Notes under the pieces: model-generated
What the model was told of the DNA's origin: nothing
Seen by the model: the letters and a program-made list of their open reading frames with translations, nothing else
The model's database searches: none
Shown: piece after piece, positions 31,870 to 41,800 of the stretch
Numbering within the stretch: position 1 is the first letter of the stretch
Layout: each line of letters opens with the position of its first letter
Program-made: the position numbers and the translations under genes
Assembly: GCA_022414725.1 (NCBI GenBank)
Contig: CM039464.1
Span: forward strand, 35,228,671 to 35,292,670
Source: Microglena sp. YARC
Taxonomy: Eukaryota > Chlorophyta > Chlorophyceae > Chlamydomonadales > Chlamydomonadaceae
DNA: 64,000 bases
Direction: 5' to 3'

Positions 31870-32540
31870 ATGCCGTTCGAGAAAAAGAACCACAGCAACA
31901 ATGACATTGCGCAACATACCACGATCAATTCATGGAGGTGGTGAAGTTGTGTGATGTCATCCTTTCGCCCACTTTCACCCTTCATCGAAGAGGTTTCTTC
32001 ATCCTTGTAGTGATGAATGTCGTCCTTGTTTTTTGAACGATTATCGACGGGATTGGATCGCTCCTCTGTCCCTTTCCGTATTCTCATCCTCTCGCTAAAC
32101 GTTGAACCGCTGCCTGACACCACGGAAGATTTCGCGTTCATAGCTGCTGACACCACGGAAGATTTCGCGTTCATAGCTGCCGACACCACGGAAGAGGTCG
32201 CGTTCATAGCTGCCGACACACGTGCAATGATGTTTGATATACTCCTGTTTTGGGTATCCAACGATACTCGACGTATGTCTTCGTCTTGAGGCACAAGATC
32301 CGCTTCATGCGCATCATCGTCTTTTCCATCGGTATTGGCTCTGTGTGGCAGATCATCATCACTCGTCATCGCATCCGCTGATGAGAAGGGTTCATCGCAC
32401 TTGGGGCACTTGTCCCGCGTCTGTATGGTCGCGTTCATGCATTTATCGTGACATTCTGCTTGGCAGCATGCGAGTTGTACGCTTTTTTGTGTCGCTTTCA
32501 TCGGAAAGTGGCACAATGCACAGAATGATTCGCATGCCAT
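31866..32540 (-). CDS. RING-finger-like, tail-anchored membrane protein
   Basis: 224 codons, intact. The N-terminus has a RING-type Cys/His pattern (CALCHFP, CCQAECHDKC, CPKCDEP) as in E3 ubiquitin ligases. The middle has three tandem copies of a SSVVSAAMNAK-type repeat (33-bp units at 32118-32216) and a basic, Ser-rich stretch. The C-terminus is a single hydrophobic helix (ELIVVCCAMSLLLWFFF), suggesting a tail anchor facing the cytoplasm. Substrates are unknown. The repeat number may vary between copies. Confidence 0.6.
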   Translation of the reverse strand: MACESFCALCHFPMKATQKSVQLACCQAECHDKCMNATIQTRDKCPKCDEPFSSADAMTSDDDLPHRANTDGKDDDAHEADLVPQDEDIRRVSLDTQNRSISNIIARVSAAMNATSSVVSAAMNAKSSVVSAAMNAKSSVVSGSGSTFSERMRIRKGTEERSNPVDNRSKNKDDIHHYKDEETSSMKGESGRKDDITQLHHLHELIVVCCAMSLLLWFFFSNGI

Positions 32541-32744
32541 TGTTGGATTGAATGGGATGTATAGGTCGTTTAGATCATTTACACTTGCTTTGCATGCGCA
32601 TTGGATGCATCATCTTGTGGAAGAAGTTATTGTTGATACTTTACACTCGACGGAACATAGCTCATTGTGTACGGCCACACTTAAGCGATCGCCTCTTCCC
32701 ACGTGGTCCAAAAGAACACGACGTCTTTGTTGATGTGCAATGCG
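32541..32744. other. Spacer
   Basis: AT-rich sequence between the RING gene start and the convergent end of the F-box-like gene. Overlapping short + strand frames are not supported as genes. It presumably holds the RING gene promoter. Confidence 0.3.
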
Positions 32745-33280
32745 TCATGTAAGGTTTTTGAGGTGTTTGTCTGCAGCTGACCCTGGTTGGACAGGCGTGT
32801 GTTTCATCTTCCATACGATGATTTTGCCGGGGTTGACGAAGCCATTACCTTCTAGGAACTTGATGGCTTGTTCGATTTTCCCCTTTCCTTTGCCCCCCTT
32901 GTATCCCTGTTCAACCGCGTGCATGACGAGCTCATGTCTTTAGAGTGGTACCACACGTACATTAGGTCAAACTTCTCAGTTAGCGTGTACGCGTTATCTC
33001 CCAAGGGCCCGTGATGTAGCTCTGGAGAAGGATGGGAAATTCTTCGCCCTCTTGATTCATGCGACTGTATGAAGCCGGGTACTTCCCTGTCGAGGCACTT
33101 GCGCAGTAGACGCTTCTTCACTGGAAGGACGGCGTCGCGGCACGCGCGTGACGTCAACAACAGACTACCGATGTCCCCGCTACCGATACATATTCCATCA
33201 TCGGGAGACCGGAAAGGATTGTGATAAACCAACTGGTGCATCAAGATCGGCAAGATGTCGTCCTCGAAAGACGGCGGCAT
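32745..33280 (-). pseudogene. F-box-like protein, frameshifted
   Basis: The first frame (33280 down to about 32930) starts MPPSFEDDILPILMHQL and continues IGSLLLTSRACRDAV, a pattern like an F-box that would tether a substrate to an SCF ubiquitin ligase. It then degenerates. The next frame reads on sensibly (HELVMHAVEQGYKGGK, KIEQAIKFLEGNGFVNPGK) to TGA 32745-32747, so a single-base shift lies near 32930. The F-box call is weak because the motif is short. Confidence 0.4.
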
Positions 33281-33441
33281 GTATGACTCCGCACTTGTAT
33301 TACTCTAATATTTGTATTATAGAACATTAAAAAAATACGACCCACGTTCCGCATGTACTGGTGGTGGATCGTCACAACAAACATTATTTGCGTGGAATGC
33401 CACACAAAAAAATAACATGTACAGAAACATAAGAAAAATAC

Positions 33442-34104
33442 ATGAGTGCTGCAAACATGACAATTGGGGCTGAGGCTTCTCGGGGGCAGGGGCAGCGGCA
33501 GAGGCAGCAGGGGAATGCGGCTGCTGCTTCTCAGGGGAATGCGGCTGCTGCTTCTCATGTGCAGGGGCATGCGGCTTCTGCTTCTCAGGGGAATGCTCAA
33601 GTGCAGGGGAATGCGGCTGCTGCTTCTCAGGGGAATGCGGCTGCTGCTTCTCATGTGCAGGGGCAGGGGAATGCTCAGCAGGCGGCTGCTGAGCAAAACG
33701 GATCGCTGGAACAGCCGAAGCCAGGGCATAAATTGAAAATAATGAACGATGAAGACTTTCTCAAACAGGATGGTACACTTGCCATTGAAAAGTCTGTTGC
33801 CGATACTTTAAAACAGTTGGCAACTTCACATTTAATTACTTTTCCGAGTAGTATTACTTTTCCGAATGGTGTTGATGATCAATCCTTGCCGGAAAAGTCT
33901 GCTTATATATGTTACGCATTCTACGAGATTGCCATGTTGAAAAATCAGGACATATGTCCCAATGTCAACGATGTTGGTGAAGCCGCAGTGAATCGTGCGA
34001 TAAATGTTCTAGAAGATAATATGCAATTAATTCCTGAAGAAAATAGAGCCAAAATAAAAGAATACATTTTAAAAATTAGACCGGTCGTTGTTCCTGCATT
34101 CTGA
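33442..34104 (+). CDS. Unknown protein with QGNAAAAS repeats
   Basis: 220 codons, intact, ATG to TGA. Residues about 20-80 are Gly/Ala/Gln/Asn/Ser-rich repeats (QGNAAAAS) encoded by a 24-bp tandem unit at 33510-33690. The C-terminal 130 residues are ordinary and probably helical (ESVADTLKQLATSHL-like, EENRAKIKEYILKI). I do not recognise a family. The layout of a low-complexity head plus a helical tail recalls structural or scaffold proteins, but that is a guess. Confidence 0.55.
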   Translation: MSAANMTIGAEASRGQGQRQRQQGNAAAASQGNAAAASHVQGHAASASQGNAQVQGNAAAASQGNAAAASHVQGQGNAQQAAAEQNGSLEQPKPGHKLKIMNDEDFLKQDGTLAIEKSVADTLKQLATSHLITFPSSITFPNGVDDQSLPEKSAYICYAFYEIAMLKNQDICPNVNDVGEAAVNRAINVLEDNMQLIPEENRAKIKEYILKIRPVVVPAF

Positions 34105-34272
34105 AGATTTTGACTGGTTGCGAAACATGGTCTGGAGAGGAATTGTGATTCCTACAGTCGGCGGAACAGTAAAATGAAACATATATCAGATGGAAATAAA
34201 TGTACGACATCGCAGTTAGAAAATTGGCGTTAAGAATGGTCGCTGACTTGGGTGTGTTAAAAACTCGTTCCT
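34105..34272 (+). repeat. Spacer of dispersed repeats (families A core and C)
   Basis: Contains GATTTTGACTGGTTGCGAAA, the core TACAGTCGGCGGAACAGTAA then AATGAAAC at 34154-34181, and family C (CATATATCAGATGGAAATAA ... AATTGGCGTTAAGAATGGTC, about 34180-34255). Confidence 0.8.
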
Positions 34273-34440
34273 GAGGTTGCAACAGTTGACTCGTTTGCTT
34301 TCCGAAAATAAGTAAACCTAACAGTGTATAAGGAATTCGCATGTACTCCCCGGATGTGTAATAAGAAATTCATGTACTCCCCGGATGTGTAATAAGAAAT
34401 TCATAGGTTCGAGGATATACGGGTAGCTTAAATTCAACGG
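34273..34440 (+). mobile_element. Internal-deletion derivative of the IS607-like element
   Basis: Positions 34273-34350 match the left end of the transposon (24631-24703) nearly base for base, and 34350-34440 match its right end (26615-26688). Everything between, including tnpA and tnpB, is missing. A segment of about 31 bp (CATGTACTCCCCGGATGTGT plus AATAAGAAATT) is present twice in tandem at the junction. Such minimal elements could be moved in trans by the intact element's TnpA. Confidence 0.88.
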
Positions 34441-34526
34441 CACTAAATTCTGAGTAGAAATTTCAAAAAATCCGCCGGGAGGCAGGAACGCCCATTTTAT
34501 GTCGTTGCTTGGAAACACACTCATTT

Positions 34527-35792
34527 TCACATGCGGTAAGTGCAACCCACGAGTTTGATTTGTTCTCTATTTTCACCGAATGAACAATCGCACGTGATCT
34601 TCGCAACAGTGCACGCCCTAACCATATCATCGTATTCATCCTCTCCCCAAGGATACAAGGATTGCCGCATGCACACGCCCGGTATGTCGGACGCGACTAG
34701 CAAGTCACCGTTCCGTATGTCCCCTCCCTGTCCACACACTAGCACCCCCCCCTCGCCAGCAGAGTTCACACTGACCCGCCCTAGTAGCGAGTCTTTTCCC
34801 GGCAGGCGCGCGATCACGGTGCCCACCTGAAATTCCCTCCCTCCGTCGTTTGTATGCACTGTACTCACAACGCCGAAGACGCGCGGGTCCCGAGCGCGAC
34901 GGCAAAGCGTCACCATTGGCAGAGCCTCGTCCACGTCGGGGAGGTCCTCGCACCCGTCGAGGTCGCAGTACGCGCCGGTGGCCAACACCACAGCCCCAGG
35001 CCGCAAAGCAAGAAGATCCTCCCCCTCCGCCACCCGGCACCGATGCTGGCCTGTGAAGTTAAGCACTCCCGGCCTGAAGGACCCCGTTAGACGCGTGGAC
35101 ACACCATCTTCGGACAGGAAGACCAAGTCTTTGGAGGCGACATCACCAAAGACAGCCCACGACAAGGGGCCCGGGAACGAGAGCGCTCCGCCTAGACGCG
35201 TTAGGTCCGCATTAAGTTCGAGCGTGTACTTGTTACTCTGGGGTGCTTGGTATCCGCACACGCGGTTCATGACGTTGATCTCTCCCTCGCTGGCAGTCTG
35301 TGCACCTGCACCGATCGCGAGGGAGAGAGCACCTCCCGCAGTCGCGCCGGCGCCGATGGCCACTCCCCCTTTGGCACCGACACTCGATGCGGAGCCTATC
35401 GCCACGGCATCCTCGACGTTCCCCGCGCCAACGTCTGCGGCGCATCCCACGAGAGTATTCGCCCTACCGGAGACAATTGTCGCGCCAGCGAGAGCTCCCA
35501 CGACCGTTGTCGCGCCACCGCCCACCAGCGAGGTCGCCGACGAGTACCCGATGACGCTGTTGTAAGAGGAGGCTAGGCGCAAGGCGGAATCGCCCCCTAC
35601 GACCACATTGTATGAGCCCGTGCGTGAATACAACGCCACCTGGTACCCCAAGAAGGAGTTCATGATGCCTACGGATTGTGGCGCTGCGTTGTAACCGACC
35701 GACAGAGACTGATTCTGAGTCGTCGCGATCCCCCCCCCCTTCGATTGGTCCTCGCCCGTGAGATTCGCGTTACCGGAAGAAGATACAGACAT
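34527..35792 (-). CDS. Fibre/adhesin-like virion protein
   Basis: 421 codons, intact, ending TGA. Residues 1-170 have regularly spaced AIGxxA / GYxxA repeats (AIGSASSVGAKGGVAIGAG), as in left-handed beta-roll heads of trimeric adhesins and fibres. Residues 170-250 are a beta-rich middle. The C-terminal 150 residues (FGVVSTVHTNDGG, LLGRVSVNSAGEGGVLVC, NGDLLVASDIPG, ACTVAKITCDC) match a module I associate from memory with algal giant-virus fibre-like proteins. Likely an outer virion protein for attachment. The gene is GC-rich relative to its repeats-filled flanks. Confidence 0.65.
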   Translation of the reverse strand: MSVSSSGNANLTGEDQSKGGGIATTQNQSLSVGYNAAPQSVGIMNSFLGYQVALYSRTGSYNVVVGGDSALRLASSYNSVIGYSSATSLVGGGATTVVGALAGATIVSGRANTLVGCAADVGAGNVEDAVAIGSASSVGAKGGVAIGAGATAGGALSLAIGAGAQTASEGEINVMNRVCGYQAPQSNKYTLELNADLTRLGGALSFPGPLSWAVFGDVASKDLVFLSEDGVSTRLTGSFRPGVLNFTGQHRCRVAEGEDLLALRPGAVVLATGAYCDLDGCEDLPDVDEALPMVTLCRRARDPRVFGVVSTVHTNDGGREFQVGTVIARLPGKDSLLGRVSVNSAGEGGVLVCGQGGDIRNGDLLVASDIPGVCMRQSLYPWGEDEYDDMVRACTVAKITCDCSFGENREQIKLVGCTYRM

Positions 35793-35848
35793 TTAAAACC
35801 ACTAAAATGAAGCATCATTTAATAACTTGCAAATATCGGCCATTGTAC

Positions 35849-36205
35849 TTATGATGGTGTATTAAATTGTTGAAGCGGTGTATTAAATTGTCGAAGCACT
35901 TTCACCATCTTATCAACACTAGCTTGAATTTGTTGTATGTTTCCCCCTTCATTGATGATGTATGTGTTTACGCGCCCGATAATGTAATGGACTAACACTT
36001 CTGCCATGTTGTCGTTGTCTGTACACAAATTACCGTAATCGACATTGATGAATCCAGTCGTATCTAACTTCAATTCGAGGATATTATCGGTAAATGTGAC
36101 TGTAAAATTCTTCTTGTATGTTTCTCGTATTTTTTTGAGATGTTGTTCCATAAGTTCCTTCAAGTAGTCGGACACGCAAGGAGGAGGAGGTGTTTGCGCA
36201 GCCAT
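35849..36205 (-). CDS. Unknown 118-aa protein
   Basis: An intact ATG-to-TAA frame with a Pro-rich start (AAQTPPPPCVSDYL), a beta-rich middle (FTVTFTDNILELKLDTTGF) and a helical end with a duplicated QFNTP motif. No family recognised. It sits 56 bp beyond the start of the fibre gene on the same strand, so co-expression is plausible. Confidence 0.5.
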   Translation of the reverse strand: MAAQTPPPPCVSDYLKELMEQHLKKIRETYKKNFTVTFTDNILELKLDTTGFINVDYGNLCTDNDNMAEVLVHYIIGRVNTYIINEGGNIQQIQASVDKMVKVLRQFNTPLQQFNTPS

Positions 36206-36263
36206 GTTTTATTACACATCTGTCATACATTTTAGACCAATTTTAATTGGGTGTACGCTCAAC

Positions 36264-36420
36264 TACAGTCAACGGAATACTAAAATTAAACCGCTTCGTG
36301 TACGGCACACCTTACGGTGTAACCTAATGGTGTAGAAATCCACGGGGCAGTGGAACACCAATACGATTTTGAATCAACAAATTGCAAGATGTTAACGAGA
36401 ATATCGTGGTTCTTTTTTAC
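36264..36420 (+). repeat. Dispersed repeat family A
   Basis: Nearly identical to the first ~157 bp of the copy at 23569 (core, GTGTACGGCACACC block, GATGTTAACGAGAATATCG, ending GTTCTTTTTTAC). High identity over 12.7 kb suggests recent spread or gene conversion. Confidence 0.9.
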
Positions 36421-36422
36421 CT

Positions 36423-36552
36423 ACATTCGGCAGAACAGTAAAATGAAACATATATCAGATGGAAATAAATGTACGACATCGCCGTTAGAAAATTGGCGTT
36501 AAGAATGGTCGCTGACTTGGGATTTCGTACATGGTGTCCAAAACTTATTCGA
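36423..36552 (+). repeat. Family C followed by a MITE right end
   Basis: A family-A core (TTCGGCAGAACAGTAAAATG) leads into family C (CATATATCAGATGGAAATAA through GGTCGCTGACTTGGG, 36447-36523). Next comes GTGTCCAAAACTTATTCGAG plus AACAACTGTA, the right end of the 174-bp MITE-like element. Confidence 0.85.
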
Positions 36553-37070
36553 GAACAACTGTATTCATGAGCTTCAGCGCCTCCACGGCCTCGGCCTCGA
36601 GGTAGGAAATCGGGTTCTTCTTGACGCACTGTGCATGGTCGGTCATCCTCTTCGGCTTGGTTGAGTGCGCCTTCTTGGGAAGAATCTTCTCCGGATGTGT
36701 TTGAGCCCCAAAGCCAGGATGCGGTGTGTGCATGAATCTGAAGACGCCCATGTAGATTGGTTTGTTCCCTGCACAAAATATGGTTTGTCACATCATGGAC
36801 GCGACGTTGCTGTACATGCTCATCTGGACGAGCACCACTTCGAAGTCGCCGGTGATTAGCACGTTGTACACATGCGGGTCGCAGATGTGGTTCGGGACGA
36901 GGACCGTGTACTCCTTGCCCCCCTTGATGATATACACACTTAACGCGTGGATGCCTTGCTGGCTGTAGATGGAGAGGATCGATCTCGTGGCGAAAAGTAT
37001 GTCGTTCACGTAAGTTAGTGGTGGAGCACGCCGGTCTTCGGGTCTTTTTCGATAACTTCATTTTACTTCA
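36545..37070 (-). pseudogene. Unknown viral gene, truncated and broken
   Basis: Read on the minus strand, coherent protein begins without ATG at about 37065 (EVIEKDPKTGVL), shifts one base near 37025 to PPLTYVNDILFATRS, and continues through IYSQQGIHALSVYIIKGG and NVLITGDFEVVLVQM. It hits an in-frame TGA at 36788-36790, then resumes in the same frame (QTIFCAGNKPIYMGVFRF). Its stop and last codons come from the MITE end (MNTVVLE). Upstream it is cut by a family-A core in reverse (TTCATTTTACTTC). Not recognised; clearly a relic. The longer frame on this strand (to 37061) is a shadow. Confidence 0.5.
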
Positions 37071-37646
37071 AAAAACCAGTAGGGGTCTTTCCGATAGTCC
37101 CTCCGCACGAATTATATCTCGGAGGATGTCCGGTAGATTTTCCCGTGCAATACCGTGGTAGCAGTACCGTGATTTGCCATGGATGATTCGCCTAAGATTC
37201 GGGAGGTGACGCGATTCGCCTTATAGATTCGAGAGCTGACGTGTGTCCCGCGAATAGATAAGAAAAAATATTAACGGTTAATGGATGCGAAGCATCAATC
37301 AAAATACGACAAAATACGACAAAATACGATTCATTACACTTTGTTACACCTTTTACTCTCCGCGCAGGATGCGACTGATATACCGGTTACCGTTCCGCCC
37401 CCGCTACTCGCAGGAGGATGAATGGAGGAAGTCAAGAGGAAGTCAAGAGGAAGTTGGTTAGCGGAAAGCCGCTATAACATGACTTTGCCTATGCCCTGCG
37501 CTACTCTCCCGATCCCGCTAGCTTTAGACAGGATTTTCTATGCTTCCGGTGAAAAACCATGTAAAGCAGACCCTACACTTCTGATCCCATCCGCTACGCC
37601 TCCCTGTCCCAACATGTCCGCTATCCCCGCTACTCGCAACAGGAGG
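37071..37646. other. Presumed left terminal region of the Polinton-like element
   Basis: No intact gene. Two imperfect ~29-bp repeats (GATTCGCCTAAGATTCGGGA and GATTCGCCTTATAGATTCGA types) lie at 37185-37250 and three ACAAAATACG units at 37309-37328, followed by a duplicated GTCAAGAGGAA. On the minus strand a Gly/Ala-rich open fragment (37538-37700: VADGIRSVGSALHGFSPEA, then after a stop KASGIGRVAQGIGKV) may be a relic of a small hydrophobic capsid-associated protein. Terminal repeats cannot be proved because the other end is missing. Confidence 0.35.
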
Positions 37647-38720
37647 TTACTCAGCAAACCGTTTGGGCTTTCGCACTGTTCTTTTTGCTTTTGGTGCGTC
37701 CTTCTTATCAATAGCAGTAACAATCTCGTCATAGGAATTAAATGCCTTTGATCTTTGCATCCTTCTCATTTGATTGTCTTCTTTTTCTGGCTCTAATCTG
37801 TCTTTCACGTTTGTAACAACGTTCAATTCGCTTGGTCTATACAGACGTTTAACTCCTCTCAGCCTGAATCTGTATGCTATTTGTTCTTCAATGGTGTAAA
37901 TCTCTGTAGAAAATCTGGCCTTCTCCTTTTCAAATGTCTTCTTCTTTACCATTATACGGACTCTGTCTCCTACTTTCAGGGTCACATTGTCGTTCATCTT
38001 TTGATTTTTTTTGAATTGAGCTTCATATAGCTTTTGAGAATAATCGAGATCGTCATACACCTCGTTGGCGAAGCATCTTTCAACCCAGAATGAGGGAGTC
38101 GTTATACAGTTCAACGATTTCACCAAGTGCGTCTACCCATTTTTTAGTCTTGTTCTCTAGTGAGTATTTCTTTATCAGACCCTTCAGTGTCCTAGTAAAT
38201 CTGTCAACGATTCCCAGCTTGTTCCCCATCGGAGTAATGTGGTCTTCTTTTGCAACGTCCGTATATACCTTTATATTTAGTTCTGTATTGAAAGACTCAA
38301 ATATTGAAGATGCAAAAAAATTATCTCCTGATACACTGTTGATATTTTCGTCTACATCGCCTATAAATTCCTGATAGGCATCTAAAACGTCATCCATCTT
38401 ACCGCTTTTCAGTGGATAGCAATAAGCTTTGCGAGAAATGATATCAATACACATAAGAATTTGATTGATGTTGTTATTTATCCTCTGCTCGACAATGGCA
38501 TAATTGCCACATCAATCTGGAATGATCTGGGTTTTGCAGTGATCTTGAATTTGAATTTAGTGTTTTGTGGTCTTTGGTAAATTTGTGTTAGCTCTCGTGG
38601 ATTGAAGTAATCTTCGATATCTCGTTTTGTAATCCCGTCGTCTTTTAATCTAGTAAATATTTTTGCCTTGGACAGCAATTTTATATTTGGATTAGCTTTC
38701 AAAATGGATTCAAGATTCAT
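37647..38720 (-). pseudogene. Retroviral-type (rve) integrase, frameshifted
   Basis: Three segments in order. 38720-38490 holds an N-terminal helical region and SFQIDVAIM (first Asp, codon 38511-38513). From about 38490 another frame gives QILMCIDIISRKAYCYPLK, VSGDNFFAS (second Asp, 38323-38325) and LGIVDRFTRTLKG (38203-38205). From about 38090 a third frame gives an SH3/chromo-like tail (LKVGDRVRIMV, YRLRGVKRLYRPSEL-like) and a basic end. Spacing between the second and third acidic residues is 40, as in the DD(35-40)E family, but the third is Asp, not Glu. Such integrases insert Polinton DNA into chromosomes. Two frameshifts make it inactive as written. Confidence 0.8.
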
Positions 38721-38847
38721 TATATATATTATGAATGTTTATTGAGGGGGGATGATCAATCAGTATTTTTTTGGTTCGCTCTGTTGCATTGCAGACAACA
38801 CAGATGATAATTTGATTTTATATGGTGCAGGTCGTTGTCCTCTCTGT

Positions 38848-41800
38848 CTACAGTACATTGGTTTTTTGAATGTTTTTCAACTCCCATATATTGTTGGCAT
38901 TTTCTGAAATTCTATTATTTTCCTTTTTGTAAAGCTCTATGCAAAAATCAACAGTGATGTAATTGTTGCAAGGCACAAAGTTCTTGTCTCGTTTCCTGTC
39001 TTGTTTCTTGTAGCCGCAAATCTTCCCGTTGAAGAACTCTATCAAGTTCAAATCCTTCAAGTTAAAGTCCAGGAAATACACGTCAGATAGCCTGACACAC
39101 CTTGAGACGGCGCAGTAGGCCCAGCGGATGTCTGTTATAATTCTCATGTCGCAAATGACAAATTTCTCATCAATACAAGCACCTTGTTCCGAATGGCAAG
39201 TGTTGGCGTGTGATAGTTTGAAATGTTCTACAATCATGTCATGGGGGATATCGACTCTGAGTTCTTTGTCTTGAACATCTTGCAAAGTGAAATGTTTATT
39301 GGTTTGTCCAACAATAGTGTATCTGTAATTGGGTCGCATTTTTATCTTATTGCTCTTGATCTTAGGCGAATCCTTGGTCTTGGGAGAATTCTTTACCACT
39401 CTGTTTATTGTTGTATTGCAGATCAGTTCCTGATTGTAGTGGTATTTGATTCCATTGTCCAGTGTCTTGAGTTTATCAGCTTTCTCTATCTTTTTCTTGT
39501 CAATCAGACTGTCTAGATATTTGTTGACACTATTAGAGCTGGTGTCTCGATGTGTGATCGCTTTATTAATACCCAGTTCTTTAAGGTCTTTCAATGATTT
39601 CAATATCTTTTTTGGGAAATGCTTCAAGATAGTTTTATAAACACCCAAATCAGAATGAAATAGGTCATTGAAAAATTCAAGCATTTTCAATTTATCTTCA
39701 TCTGTTTCCAATCGATGATTCTGTGTTAGCGTCATTGTCCATTTGAACATTTTGGTGATATACCCTGTCTTTTCATCAGTGCTTACGTCATCTCCAATGG
39801 ATTCCAGTTGATGAGAGTCTCCGTTAGCCAGTATGTATAGTTTTTTATTCTGCATAATCTTGTACACGTCAACCAGGTTGCGTCTTGTTAGCAACATTAT
39901 TTCCTCAAATATGACGCATTCCTTCCATCGAATGACAACCTAGTGTTTTATTCCCATTATGATCAAATCCCATGAGGTTGTGAAATGTGCATGCGTTGAT
40001 ACCTGAGTTTTTCTTGAGAGCTTCTCTAACTTGTGAATTCCAGGGAGCGACAACCAGTATCTGGTTTGGTTCAAAATTCTTTAATGCATCTACAATTGTA
40101 GTGTAAGACTTTCCACAACCAGCTAGACCGTTAACAAATGTTCTATTTTTACCTCCTTTGTGATTGTTGGATTTACACGGGATTGTAATATATATTCGTC
40201 TAGATTGGTTTGGAGGTATTGTTTGATCTCCTTTGTACTGAGTTTACTAACGTCTATTTGTTGTGTATTTTGATTCTCTGTTATTGAGTTATTATGTGGG
40301 CGAAAATCATAACCAATAGGATGATTTGGTGGCATTGATTTGTTCTCCCATTTCAATTGACCCAGTCCGTCTCCAATACGGCGCTCAATGCAACTGAAAT
40401 CGTTTCCTTCTTTCAAAACATATACAGCATCGGTTTGACGGCTTGAACCTCAATGTTCGATTTAGCCAATGTTTTTATCAGTTCGTTACTTGAAATCTTG
40501 CCCTATTGATAATAGCTATTCTCATTGGTAAAAATCCGCTTGTTAGTTCTGTTTTTTCCGTTAAATTCACAATGTGTAAATCTTCGGATAGTGAGATCAC
40601 ACAAGATGACTTTCCGCTTTTTCTTTTTTTTAGCAAGTAATTACAAGCGTCCTCCTTTTTTTGTGAATACAGTCGAGTGTGTTTTGGTATTAAATTTTTT
40701 ACCCAAAATCCCAGACAACTTGTTGGGTATACCCTTTCGAAGTTTTAATGGGATATCTTCGTTTTGTTCATCAAAAACACGATGCCACTATGTCTCCCAA
40801 TTCTTCGCATTTTTACCCATAGAACTTCTAAATATGACAATACGCTATATTCGACGTTCATTGATTTCAGTTGTAACAATTCGTATCCGTATATGAGCAT
40901 ACGTTCTTTGCTGTAAATTTTGTGTCTTTTAGTTATTTTCACAACATACAAGAACTTACTGTTGATAGGTCTGTTTTCATTGGCTTGGAATGTATCCCAT
41001 AGATGGACAATTGGAAAACCAAATGTTATCAAAATATATATCAAGCATGAAGCATAGTGTTTGTTAAAATATATTCCTACGTATTCATCGCGCATGCGAA
41101 GATAGAGATCTTCGTCAACAAGTTTACCATTAGGGATAGACTCCGAATATACCAGTTAAATACATTTGCAACTAGAGGTTGTACGTGGAGAGGTTCTTTT
41201 GTTAAGGAAAGATTTCAAGACAGTTGATTCTAGTATGATAAACTTTTTATAAATATCTATGTCATCAATCACACAATCGATGCATCCAACTATCTTAACG
41301 GCGGATTGAATCGAAATCTTAACAGATTCCAAGTGATTCAAATATATACCAGTTATTGTCGAGCCTCCTTGCGTGGTAATTGCTAGGGTCACACCTTCGA
41401 TACACACTAATTGTTCAAGAATAAGTGCTAAGTTGCCATTATAAATGATTTCAATGTTTTTATTTTTAGCAAGGATTTGTTCCTTGATTAATGGAAATAT
41501 CTCCTCTACAGAACTTGCTACTGCAATAGGGTATGTCTTTTTCCCCTTCTCATTTGGTAACTTGAATTCAGACGATGGATGTTCCAATACAGTGTCGTTG
41601 CGATGACGCATTGAATTCCTTTTTTTGTCAATGATAGAGAGATGTCCGTTCCAGTAGATCGCTTTAGTTATGGTTTCAATAGCAGGATGTAATTTTTCTG
41701 GTGTACATCCTGCCAGATATTGGTTCTCATTGTCGTATATCATGCATCCAAAATTGTTTTTATCAAACCATTTGAGAAATAGTTCTATCGTGACAACGTC

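Noticed and set aside
36417..37061. 214-codon minus-strand frame
   Set aside because: Composition is Arg/His/Pro-rich and it contains repeat families; the alternative broken frame reads as true protein.
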